Positions 1-6,816 of a stretch of 32,553 bases of DNA are shown piece after piece. Position 1 is the stretch's first letter. Each line of letters starts with the position of its first letter. The position numbers were made by a program, and so were the translations under genes. The notes beneath the pieces were generated by a model. That model was not told the DNA's origin and made no database searches. It was given only the letters and a program-made list of their open reading frames with translations. The DNA lies in contig CAYPOT010000044.1 of the NCBI GenBank assembly GCA_964412455.1, positions 1 through 32,553 on the forward strand, given 5' to 3'. Source of the stretch: JAAXXJ01 sp964412455 (GTDB lineage: Bacteria > Nitrospirota > UBA9217).

Positions 1-2
1 TT

Positions 3-533
3 CAGAAGGACAGCCATCTTCTCGAAGTATGCCGGTACGTGGTGTTAAATCCCGTCCGGGCGAAGATGGTTGAAGGACCGGAAAGCTGGAAATGGTCCTG
101 CTACCGCGCCACAGCGGGAAGGGAATCTCCGTCGCCGTGTCTTACCACGGATTGGGTCCTTGGACAATTCAGCCGAAAAAGGGCTAAGGCCGAGCAGGAA
201 TACCGGCAATTCGTCAAATGGGGCATCGGCAAGGATACTATCTGGAGAGAGGTAAAAGGACAGTCCATCCTGGGCGAAGACGATTTTGTGGAAGGGCTCA
301 TCTCCCATATCAGAAAACATCAGGATATTCCTGAAATACCCAAGAGTCATCGGTATGTGAACAGACCATCTCTCGACAAGATATTCCCGAAAAATGTGAT
401 CCTGGACAAGAAAAAACGAGATAAGAAGATCATTGATGCCGTGCAGAAATATGGTTATACTCAGCAGCAGATAGCCGCTCATTTGAATATGCATTATTCT
501 ACGATTAGCAATCTGGTTAGGGGGAAGGCGTAA
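3..533 (+). CDS. REP-associated tyrosine transposase (RAYT, IS200-like Y1 family), C-terminal part
   Basis: The reading frame is already open at base 3, so this is the 3' part of a longer gene cut by the window edge. The visible protein starts with a RYVVLNPVRA-type motif, typical of the segment that follows the HUH/Tyr catalytic core in RAYT proteins. It ends in a helix-turn-helix-like tail (GYTQQQIAAHL...STISNLVRGK). RAYTs are single-copy Y1 transposases that act on REP hairpins. The catalytic HUH and tyrosine lie outside the window, so activity cannot be judged. A GTG at 39 is inside the gene and is not the real start. Confidence 0.85.
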   Translation, partial: QKDSHLLEVCRYVVLNPVRAKMVEGPESWKWSCYRATAGRESPSPCLTTDWVLGQFSRKRAKAEQEYRQFVKWGIGKDTIWREVKGQSILGEDDFVEGLISHIRKHQDIPEIPKSHRYVNRPSLDKIFPKNVILDKKKRDKKIIDAVQKYGYTQQQIAAHLNMHYSTISNLVRGKA

Positions 534-553
534 CACCAAAATAAAAGACCTGA
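501..553 (+). repeat. RAYT 3'-end direct repeat, copy 1
   Basis: The 53 bp spanning the last codons and stop of the RAYT gene recur at 1735-1787 with about five mismatches. In this copy the transposase stop TAA is intact. Confidence 0.8.
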
Positions 554-584
554 CACTTAGGCAGGTTTGACACTTAGGCAGGTT
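551..584. repeat. 17-bp direct tandem repeat after the RAYT gene
   Basis: The unit TGACACTTAGGCAGGTT is present twice back to back (551-567 and 568-584). With the preceding ACC it can form ACCTG/CAGGT hairpins. Its place directly after the RAYT stop suggests a REP-like end of the transposon, but that role is inferred. Confidence 0.6.
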
Positions 585-624
585 TTGATGCACAACCAAG
601 CTGTAGTCTTTTGGGGAAACTGAT

Positions 625-1628
625 ATGAGCGATAAAGACAAATTCCTTTTCTACACCGCGGATGACGGTGCCGTAAAGGTTGAGGTTCTGTATAAGGAAG
701 AAACCGTCTGGCTGACGCAGAAGGCACTGGCCGAGCTTTTCGGCGTTCAACGCCCGGCAATCACAAAGCATTTGAAAAACATCTTTGAAACCAACGAACT
801 ATCTGAAAAGTCAGTTAGTTCCATTTTGGAACATACTGCCGTGGACGGGAAAGCTTATGGAACGAAATACTACAACCTCGATGCCATCATCGCTGTCGGG
901 TACCGGGTCAACAGCTATCAGGCGACTCAATTCCGCATCTGGGCGACGCGGACGCTGAAGGAATTCATCATCAAAGGTTTTGTGCTGGATGACGAGCGGC
1001 TCAAGCAGGGGAAGACGGTCTTCGGCAAGGATTATTTCGACGAGCTGCTGGAACGCATTCGGGAAATACGCGCAAGCGAGCGGCGGTTCTATCAGAAAAT
1101 AACGGATATCTACGCGCTGTCGGCGGACTACGACAAGGAATCGCCCCTGACCAAGGATTTTTTCTCCACCGTTCAGAACAAATTACACTGGGCCATCACC
1201 GGCAAAACCGCCGCTGAAATCATTTATACCTCTATACCTCGGCCGACGCAACCAAGATTTATATGGGACTGACGAATTGGAAGCACGCGCCCGGCGGTAA
1301 AATATTGAAGTCCGATGTGGTCGTGGCCAAGAACTATCTCAGCGGGAAGCATATCAAAGAGCTGAACCGCATCGTTTCCGCCTATCTGGACCTCGCGGAG
1401 AACCGCGCAGAACGTCAGATCCTCATGAAAATGGAGGACTGGATCGGATTTCTTCACGGTTTTCTGGAATTGTCCAATTATCCTATCCTGAAAGACAGCG
1501 GCAAGGTTACTGCGCTCGAAGCCAAGCTTAAAGCCGAACAGCAATTTGAAGTCTATCGAAAGAAACAGGATGCCGAGTACATCTCTGATTTTGATCAAGA
1601 GATTAAGCGAATAGAGGGAAAGAAATGA
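625..1628 (+). pseudogene. RhuM family protein gene, frameshifted by an 8-bp tandem duplication
   Basis: Two frames together make one RhuM protein. Codons 625-1272 give the N-terminal DNA-binding-like half (VWLTQKALAELFGV..., then the FRIWATRTLKEFIIKGFVLDD block). 1263-1628 gives the C-terminal half (MGLTNWKHAPGG..., DVVVAKNYL, ending IKRIEGKK). The break is the octamer TATACCTC, present twice in tandem at 1225-1232 and 1233-1240. Removing one copy restores a continuous frame of 331 residues reading IIYTSADATKIYMGL, which matches the family. As sequenced the product stops after 215 residues. RhuM proteins have unclear function, are associated with pathogenicity and mobile regions, and resemble phage antirepressor-type proteins. 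The second half has no evident ribosome binding site of its own. Confidence 0.8.
1225..1240. repeat. 8-bp tandem duplication that breaks the RhuM frame
   Basis: TATACCTC occurs twice without spacing. The second copy shifts the frame by +2. A one-copy allele would be in frame, so slippage could reverse it. Confidence 0.9.
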
Positions 1629-1734
1629 GAGGCATTATCAGTTTATGACATCTGCTGCTATTGAAGTTCCTCGCAGCAAGACTTCGGCGAGCTCAGTCGA
1701 GACGCTACGGGGAATGCGCTCGCTCCTGGATTCA

Positions 1735-1787
1735 ACGATCAGCAATCTGGTGAGAGGGAAGGCGCAGCACCAAAATAAAAGACCTGA
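1735..1787 (+). repeat. Relic of a RAYT 3' end (direct repeat copy 2)
   Basis: This segment still encodes TISNLVRGKA in line with the transposase C-terminus at 501-533 and continues into the same 3' flank. Here the stop has become a CAG codon. The 5' side of the transposase is absent. It is bounded by GGATTCAAC at 1728-1736 and 1813-1821, so it looks like a fragment captured inside the upstream region of the next gene copy. Confidence 0.7.
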
Positions 1788-1814
1788 ACCTTTGACGCTC
1801 CCGTTTCCTCCCGG

Positions 1815-2017
1815 ATTCAACCTTTCCCGTTCGCCGCTGTCTCATATCCAGGAAACACAATCCGTCGAACTGGAGGTTCATCATGAGAAGCGCAGCTTTA
1901 CTGGTCGTTGTTGTACTGGTTCTGGCCGCAGGTTCTTTCGCGGCCTATGCTCAGCAGGGCACGGCAGGTGGTCCCGGCCCCGCAATGAGGGAGGGGGCGA
2001 CGAAGGAGTTCACGCCC
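1815..2017 (+). repeat. 203-bp duplication, copy 1 (upstream region plus 5' part of the exported-protein gene)
   Basis: It matches 2248-2450 at a constant offset of 433 bp with only a handful of differences. It covers the leader, the ribosome binding site and the first 45 codons. Homology ends abruptly after 2017. Confidence 0.9.
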
Positions 2018-2026
2018 AACCTATAG
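1883..2026 (+). pseudogene. Truncated duplicate of the small exported protein
   Basis: Translation from ATG 1883 gives a 47-residue product whose first 45 residues match the intact gene at 2316 with only two changes, including the whole signal peptide (a hydrophobic Leu/Val run ending AYA). Two codons after the duplicated block the frame ends with TAG. The GGAGG ribosome binding site is preserved, so a secreted stub could still be made. No separate function is evident. Confidence 0.75.
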
Positions 2027-2247
2027 GGTCAGGTCTATTAAATTGACATTCTCCCCGATCATTGCTAAAGGAGCGTAGAAAGTCAGACATGATATATTGA
2101 CATTTCCCTGTGAGTTGTTGTGACCGTCCACCCGCGACAAAGCCTGCCTCAACATCTTCCGGCTCAAGGACTACTCCCTCTAAGTCTTCGACAGGGGGAC
2201 TATACGATGTCCCCATACGTCTCCCCGGGGAATGCGTTTGCTCCTCA

Positions 2248-2450
2248 ATTCAACCTTTCCCGTTCGCCGCTGTCTCACATCCAGGAAACACAATCTGTCG
2301 AACTGGAGGTTCATCATGAGAAGCGCAGCTTTACTGGTCGTTGTTGTACTGGTACTAACCGCAGGTTCTTTCGCGGCCTATGCTCAGCAGGGCCCGGCAG
2401 GTGGTCCCGGCCCCGCAATGAGGGAGGGGGCGACGAAGGAGTTCGCGCCC
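2248..2450 (+). repeat. 203-bp duplication, copy 2 (parental copy)
   Basis: This copy continues into a full gene and is therefore the likely parent of the block at 1815-2017. A further weak match joins the segments just upstream (about 1705-1736 and 2224-2253), so the duplicated stretch was originally longer. Confidence 0.9.
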
Positions 2451-2663
2451 GAGCAGTTCCCGGTAGTCAAGGCGCGTGTATTGAAGATGCTGGATGAACG
2501 GAAGATAAGGCTTGAGCAGGAGCGTGCCTGCGTTGAAAAGGCAGCGAACCATGAAGAGTTGAAGAAATGCCGGGCTGTGCCGCCGAGGGGCGGGCAGAGG
2601 CACCGCGGTCCCGGACAACAACGGCCTATGGGTTCGGGCATGATGGGTGGACAGCAGCAATAA
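2316..2663 (+). CDS. Small exported protein of unknown function, 115 aa
   Basis: ATG 2316 is preceded by GGAGG at 2305-2309 with a 6-nt spacer. The first 23 residues are a classic Sec signal peptide with predicted cleavage after AYA. The mature protein is small and charged. It has a helical central part (PVVKARVLKMLDERKIRLEQ) carrying two cysteines 15 residues apart (ACVEKAAN...KKCR), which might form a disulfide across a helical hairpin. It ends in a Gly/Gln/Met-rich low-complexity tail. I do not recognise the family; a Spy/CpxP-like periplasmic helper is only a guess from size and composition. A strong terminator follows immediately. Confidence 0.8.
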   Translation: MRSAALLVVVVLVLTAGSFAAYAQQGPAGGPGPAMREGATKEFAPEQFPVVKARVLKMLDERKIRLEQERACVEKAANHEELKKCRAVPPRGGQRHRGPGQQRPMGSGMMGGQQQ

Positions 2664-2669
2664 ATGTGC

Positions 2670-2700
2670 AAGGCCGGCAGAGTGTTCTGCCGGCCTTTTC
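2670..2700 (+). terminator. Rho-independent terminator
   Basis: A 12-bp perfect stem (AAGGCCGGCAGA with its complement at 2686-2697) closes a GTGT loop and is followed by TTTT. It lies 7 bp after the stop of the 115-aa exported protein. On the minus strand, downstream of der, there is no T-run directly after the stem, so it mainly serves the plus strand. Confidence 0.85.
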
Positions 2701-2737
2701 TTTCCGATCGTACCGTTCGAAGCCACCACGCTTTCGG

Positions 2738-4129
2738 TTAGCTCTTCTTTTTCTTCGCTTTCTTTTTCCCCGGACGCGTCCGCTCCTCCGCTGTCTGCTC
2801 TTCCCGCCGCCGCTTCGGGTAGATCCGGATGGGCGAGCCGTGGAACCCGAAGGCCTGGCGCAGGTTGTTCTGGATGTACCGGATATAGGAGAAATGGACT
2901 CCCTCGGGATAGTTCACGAAGACGACGAAGGTCGGCGGTTTCACCGCCACCTGGGTGGCGTAGAAGTACTTGACCCGTCTGCTGCGGTACATCGGCGGTT
3001 CATGCCGCGAGGTAAGGCGATCGAACACCCGGTTCAACTCGGCCGTGGGCACGCGCTTCTCACGCTCGGCCACGATCTTGTCGATCTCGTCGAAGACCTT
3101 GGTCAGCCGCTGGCGCGTGAGCGCCGACAGAGTGAGCACGGGCGCGTAGTCGGCGAACTTGAGCCGCTGCTTAACATCTTCAATGAACTTCTTGTAGGCC
3201 TCTTCCTTGTCCTGCACCAGGTCCCACTTGTTCAGGATGATGATGATGCCTTTGCCTTCCTCGTGGGCGATGCCAACGATCCGCTCGTCCTGCTCGGTGA
3301 CGCCTTCCGCGGCGTCAAGCAGGACCAGGGCGACATCGCACCGATCAACGCCCTTCATGGCCCGCATGACGCTGTACTTCTCCACACCCTGGCTGATCCT
3401 GCCCCGGCTTCGGATGCCTGCCGTGTCCACCAGGACGTATTCGCGTCCGTAATACTTGTACAGGCTGTCCACGGCGTCGCGCGTGGTCCCGGAAACCGGG
3501 CTCACGATCATCCGGTCCTCGCCCATGAGAGCATTTACGAAGGAGGACTTGCCGACGTTGGGCCTGCCGATGATGGCGATCCGGGGAGGGACCCGTTCTG
3601 TACCTTCTTCGGTCCCGGGGACTACCGGCGTGACCGGTAGGAGCTTCGCCAGTTCGTCCATGAGGTCCGAAAATCCCGAACTATGGAGGGCGGAAATGGG
3701 AATGAGCGTGTCCACGCCCAGACGGTAGAAATCCGGAAGGAGCCCCTCGTGCCGGGGTCCGTCCACCTTGTTGATGGCGTAGATGACCGGCTTTCCCGCG
3801 GCGCGCAGCCGCTGGGCTACCTCGAGATCGGCCGGCAGCAGGCCCTCCTGGCCGTCCATGAGGAAAATGATGTAGTCGGCCTCCTCGATGGCAAGCGTTG
3901 TCTGCTCGCGGATCTTCATGAACATGGGATCTGCGGACTCGGGCTCGAAACCGCCGGTATCCACGAGGTGGAACTGCTTGCCGTCCCACTCCGCGTCGGC
4001 GTAGTTGCGGTCCCGCGTTACGCCGGGCATGTCCTCGACGATGGCGAGTTTTCTCCCGAGGATGCGGTTGAACAGTGCGGACTTGCCGACATTCGGCCTG
4101 CCCACGATGGCGACGACTGGTTTGGTCAT
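2738..4129 (-). CDS. der: Ribosome biogenesis GTPase Der (EngA)
   Basis: Der is a double-GTPase that binds the 50S subunit late in assembly. Both G domains are complete: GRPNVGKS at residues 10-17 and again at 188-195, DTGG near 57-60 and a DTAG motif in the second domain, and the NKVD and NKWD base-recognition motifs. The C-terminal KH-like domain follows, with conserved PMYRSRRVKYFYATQV and NYPEGVHFSYIRY segments. The protein ends in a Lys-rich tail (KKKAKKKKS). At 463 residues it has normal length. ATG at 4129 is chosen because the G1 motif then sits at its usual distance from the N-terminus; no strong Shine-Dalgarno is visible. The gene is convergent to the exported protein upstream and appears monocistronic. 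Confidence 0.97.
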   Translation of the reverse strand: MTKPVVAIVGRPNVGKSALFNRILGRKLAIVEDMPGVTRDRNYADAEWDGKQFHLVDTGGFEPESADPMFMKIREQTTLAIEEADYIIFLMDGQEGLLPADLEVAQRLRAAGKPVIYAINKVDGPRHEGLLPDFYRLGVDTLIPISALHSSGFSDLMDELAKLLPVTPVVPGTEEGTERVPPRIAIIGRPNVGKSSFVNALMGEDRMIVSPVSGTTRDAVDSLYKYYGREYVLVDTAGIRSRGRISQGVEKYSVMRAMKGVDRCDVALVLLDAAEGVTEQDERIVGIAHEEGKGIIIILNKWDLVQDKEEAYKKFIEDVKQRLKFADYAPVLTLSALTRQRLTKVFDEIDKIVAEREKRVPTAELNRVFDRLTSRHEPPMYRSRRVKYFYATQVAVKPPTFVVFVNYPEGVHFSYIRYIQNNLRQAFGFHGSPIRIYPKRRREEQTAEERTRPGKKKAKKKKS

Positions 4130-4230
4130 AGGATTATCTGTATTCCTGGATCAAAAATGACATTCAACGCTGAAAGGACTATGAACTAACTATGAATGAC
4201 GCTGTAAAATCTAGAACTTACCTATGTCGT

Positions 4231-4567
4231 TTCACCTGAAAATGCACCCCACCTAACCTCCCCTTGGCAAGGGGAGGAAGAATAGGTAGCCCCTCCTATC
4301 CAAGGAGAGGTAATTTTCATGCTCCGTTATGCGCCGAAGGCTCATGAAAGTTCACCTGAAAATGCACCCCACCTAACTTCCCCTTGGCAAGGGGAAGAAT
4401 AATTGGATAGTCCTCCTTCTTGCCCAGAGTTAAACGTGTTACCCATGTCCATAGGTTCGTTTGTTACCTATGTTAGCAGGTTGTACCCTATGTAGCCCCT
4501 CCTTTCCAAGGAGGGGTTGGGGAGGTAATTTTCATGCTCCGCTATGCGCCGAAGGCTCATGAAAGTT
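4231..4567. repeat. Mosaic of intergenic repeats between der and the DUF4124 gene
   Basis: Two repeat types alternate. Type A is 45 bp, at 4231-4275 and 4351-4395, with one mismatch, and ends in the palindrome CCCCTTGGCAAGGGG. Type B is 45 bp, at 4308-4352 and 4523-4567, with one mismatch, and contains TTTCATG/CATGAAA inverted arms. A related palindrome, CCCCTCCTTtCCAAGGAGGGG, lies near 4496-4516. No coding potential is convincing in the whole 4130-4800 gap. It looks like stacked REP/MITE-type elements. Confidence 0.75.
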
Positions 4568-4741
4568 TCATAAAGAATTTCTGCGAAAATCTGCGTTGAA
4601 TGTTTGGGACTTGGATCTCCTTTGTCTATCAATCCTGCTATCCTTCTCTGTCTCTTGCTGTTTGCTCTCTCTTCTCCGTGCATCCGTGGCGAACGGGCAG
4701 ATACTATAGCACTAATGTCCCTGTTAATTCAATAAAAAACC

Positions 4742-4770
4742 TTGCGAACCACTGGTAATTATGATATTTA
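4742..4770 (+). promoter_or_regulatory. Candidate sigma70-type promoter
   Basis: TTGCGA (4742-4747) and TATTTA (4765-4770) are separated by 17 bp and sit about 37 bp before the DUF4124 gene. The match is moderate and no other evidence supports it. Confidence 0.35.
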
Positions 4771-4806
4771 TACCACTCATCACCCTGGAAACGACCGGAG
4801 GCGCCT

Positions 4807-5337
4807 GTGTTGAGATCGCTCATTCTGCTGATGTTGCTGGTGACTGTTCTGGTATCGTCGGAGGCGCGCGCGGAGTTCTATAAGTGGGTGGACCGTGACG
4901 GCAGAGAGTTCATCACGAATGAAAAAGAGAAGATACCGGCTGCATACCGTCATACGGCAAAGCCCGTGGAGGTCCGTAATGACCGGGTGAGCGTGGGACA
5001 ACAGCCGGTTGACGCGGAAAAGAGAACGGGTTCAAGCGCCGAGCACAAGGACCGGTACGGCAGGGGCGAGCAATACTGGAACAAACGGGCCGAGAACCTG
5101 CGCCGTCAACTCCGGGAACAGCAAGGCGACTATGATCTTCTGCTGAAACAGGAGCGGGACGAAGAGGCAAATCCGAGAAAACTGTCATCGAAGAGCAAAA
5201 AGAGCAGTGCCCGGTCATCGCGTGACAAGAAAAAGACGAAGATCGAAAAAAAGATCGCGCGTCTTCAGCATGAGCTCGAGGTGGAACTCCCCGAGGAGGC
5301 AAGGAAGGCCGATGCCTACCCCGGCTGGGTCCGGTAG
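4807..5337 (+). CDS. DUF4124 domain-containing exported protein
   Basis: A hydrophobic N-terminus ending in ARA (about residues 1-22) is a signal peptide. It is directly followed by FYKWVDRDGREFITN, the start signature of DUF4124, a small beta-type domain of envelope proteins whose function is not established. The C-terminal two thirds is highly charged, rich in Lys, Arg and Glu, and probably a coiled coil. GTG 4807 lies 5 nt after GGAGG (4797-4801); TTG 4810 is an alternative giving one residue less. The next gene follows after 113 bp and could be cotranscribed. Confidence 0.8.
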   Translation: MLRSLILLMLLVTVLVSSEARAEFYKWVDRDGREFITNEKEKIPAAYRHTAKPVEVRNDRVSVGQQPVDAEKRTGSSAEHKDRYGRGEQYWNKRAENLRRQLREQQGDYDLLLKQERDEEANPRKLSSKSKKSSARSSRDKKKTKIEKKIARLQHELEVELPEEARKADAYPGWVR

Positions 5338-5415
5338 CTGGCCGGGCAGGGACGCGACGACTTGAATCCAGGCACGAGCGATCAGAATAACTATTGTTGC
5401 TTTGAGGACCGAAGA

Positions 5416-5438
5416 TCCCCGGCAGCTTGCCGCAGGGA
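5416..5438. repeat. REP-like hairpin in front of the receiver-PilZ gene
   Basis: TCCCCGGCA/TGCCG..GGGA can fold around a GCT loop. It shares the GAAGATCCCC..GCAGC core with the hairpin at 14549-14574. Its right arm lies where the ribosome binding site of the downstream gene (AGGGAG, 5434-5439) is, so it could influence translation. Confidence 0.45.
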
Positions 5439-5450
5439 GCGTCAACCTGC

Positions 5451-6125
5451 ATGAAAAAGGTGATCATTGCTCAAACCATCCTCGATGCTGTCGAACAGAA
5501 CAGCACCTTGTTCGGCAGGGGAAGCATTCATCTTTGTCCGGCGCGGTCCGCGGAAGAGATGCTGGATCTTCATCGCCAGATAAAGGCGGACCTCATCATC
5601 ACGGAGTTCTCTGTTCCGGTGATGGGAGGTGTTCGGCTCTGTTCCTCCATTCGCAGTGAGCCAGACCTCAAGGATGTTTCCCTCATTGTCTACTGTGATG
5701 ACAACCGTGTATACCAGGCCGCCTGCAGGGATGCGGGCGCAAATGCCGTCATCCAGATGCCGGTTGACGCATACGACCTGTTCTCAAGAATATCCGAACT
5801 GATCGCCATTCCTCAGCGGAAGGATATGCGGGTGCTCCTGCGCATTTCCGTGGCAGGCCGGCAGCAAGACGCCTCCTTCTTTGCTACGTCGTATAATGTC
5901 AGCATTTCCGGCATGCTCCTGGAAACCAAGGAAGAGTTGAGCAAAGGCGACCAGATAGCCTGCTCGTTCAATATTGCTCACGCGGAGGTCAGCGCCCAAT
6001 GTTGTATCATGCGTGTGGACAGGACCGATGCGGGCCGGTTCCGCTACGGGGCCAGGTTCCTGGGCCTCGACACGAAATCGATTGTTGTCATTGAACACTA
6101 CGTAAAAAACAGGATTAGATCTTGA
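5451..6125 (+). CDS. Degenerate receiver domain fused to a PilZ (c-di-GMP binding) domain
   Basis: Residues 1-115 have the fold pattern of a CheY-like receiver (VIIAQTI, DLIITEFSVPVMGG, LIVYCDD, AVIQMPVDAYDL). The phosphoacceptor Asp is Glu52, the N-terminal acidic pair is absent, and the conserved Lys before Pro is Met. It is therefore a pseudo-receiver unlikely to be phosphorylated. Residues about 120-220 form a PilZ domain with RxxxR at R123/R127 and NxSxxG at 149-154, the residues that clamp cyclic di-GMP. The protein is cytosolic and probably relays c-di-GMP to motility, polysaccharide or secretion machinery. ATG 5451 is preferred over TTG 5427 because it starts the receiver strand and has AGGGAG 11 nt upstream. 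Confidence 0.85.
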   Translation: MKKVIIAQTILDAVEQNSTLFGRGSIHLCPARSAEEMLDLHRQIKADLIITEFSVPVMGGVRLCSSIRSEPDLKDVSLIVYCDDNRVYQAACRDAGANAVIQMPVDAYDLFSRISELIAIPQRKDMRVLLRISVAGRQQDASFFATSYNVSISGMLLETKEELSKGDQIACSFNIAHAEVSAQCCIMRVDRTDAGRFRYGARFLGLDTKSIVVIEHYVKNRIRS

Positions 6126-6218
6126 CGGCGACTACAATGGCATTGCAAATTGCAAAATGTAAATTGCAAAGTGCAAAATGTAGGACAAACCTAACCCGGA
6201 CAAGCCGGAACCAAATTT

Positions 6219-6344
6219 GCCACGAAGACACGAAGGCGCGAAGAGATGCATGAGTGTCTTTGAAGTTTGGTAAAATCGATATTTTTCAAAGATATTCTTT
6301 GTGTCTCGCTTAGAAGCGCCTACTTTTGGTCGTGCCTTCGTGGC
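6219..6344. repeat. Inverted repeat with CCACGAAG-type arms
   Basis: GCCACGAAGACACGA at 6219-6233 is inverted at 6330-6344 with one mismatch, enclosing about 96 bp that is itself partly self-complementary. This intergenic arm sequence resembles dispersed noncoding repeats seen in many environmental genomes. It lies inside the four-helix-bundle cassette, upstream of the gene. Confidence 0.55.
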
Positions 6345-6397
6345 GATAATTTCCTTTCCATTTTGACTAGAATTTGATTCGTACCTGACTAATGTAA

Positions 6398-6757
6398 ATG
6401 GAAAACAAGGCGGATCAGCTTTCAGAGCGCTTTTTAATGTATGCAGTGGATGTCGTAAAGATATCTACGCTGCTGAGAAAGACTGCGACAGGACGGGAGA
6501 TCGCCGGACAATTATTGCGGTCGGGCACCTCGTCAGGGGCGAATTACGAAGAAGCGCTAGGTGCTCAGAGCAGGGCGGATTTTCTCCATAAACTTCAGAT
6601 CGTTCTGAAGGAATTGCGCGAGTCATTGTTTTGGCTACGGTTGATCGATAAAGCACAGATCCTAAAGGAACATAGTGTCGCAAGTGCTATCGATGACACC
6701 CGTCAGTTGGGCAATATAATCGCAAAGTCAGTCGTTACTGCAAAGAAGCAGAAGTAG
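6398..6757 (+). CDS. Four-helix-bundle protein (23S rRNA intervening-sequence / S23 family)
   Basis: The 119-residue protein is almost entirely helical. It has the family pattern of a polar N-terminal helix (LSERFLMYAVDVVKIS), GREIAGQLLRSGTSSGANYEEA, then LHKLQIVLKELRESLFWLRLI and a final helix. This motif set identifies the family found in 23S rRNA intervening sequences and related to the Avd accessory protein of diversity-generating retroelements. No reverse transcriptase or variable repeat is present here. The biochemical role is unknown; the family forms basic oligomeric barrels that may bind nucleic acid. ATG 6398 is the only start that keeps the full first helix; no clear Shine-Dalgarno is seen. 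Confidence 0.88.
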   Translation: MENKADQLSERFLMYAVDVVKISTLLRKTATGREIAGQLLRSGTSSGANYEEALGAQSRADFLHKLQIVLKELRESLFWLRLIDKAQILKEHSVASAIDDTRQLGNIIAKSVVTAKKQK

Positions 6758-6816
6758 ATTTCAAATTTAATATTTGCAATTTCCAATTTGCACTTTGCAA
6801 TGCTTTTGGAGGACCT

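Larger units (their letters stand above)
6141..6802. mobile_element. Cassette: four-helix-bundle gene enclosed by about 40-bp imperfect terminal inverted repeats
   Basis: 6141-6180 and the reverse complement of 6763-6802 align over 40 bp with 31 identities and start with an identical CATTGCAAA. The inner core ATTGCAAAGTGCAAA (6163-6177) is an exact inverted match to 6787-6801. Both ends are built of 7-bp ATTGCAA-like units. The cassette sits in the 690-bp gap between the PilZ gene and leuS and ends only 14 bp before the leuS start. Four-helix-bundle proteins of this family are known as the ORFs of 23S rRNA intervening sequences, which also have paired ends. Mobility here is inferred. Confidence 0.5.

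Noticed and set aside
1645..2046. ORF of 133 codons spanning the RAYT relic and the duplicated leader
   Set aside because: It reads through repeat fragments in a different frame from the true stub gene at 1883; the protein has no family resemblance except the accidental RAYT tail.
2567..3640. Long plus-strand ORF (357 codons) opposite der
   Set aside because: It is antisense to an unmistakable Der protein, has no recognisable domain, and reflects the codon bias of the GC-rich gene.
6398..6757. Diversity-generating retroelement based on the Avd-like four-helix-bundle gene
   Set aside because: No reverse transcriptase, template repeat or variable C-type lectin gene is nearby.
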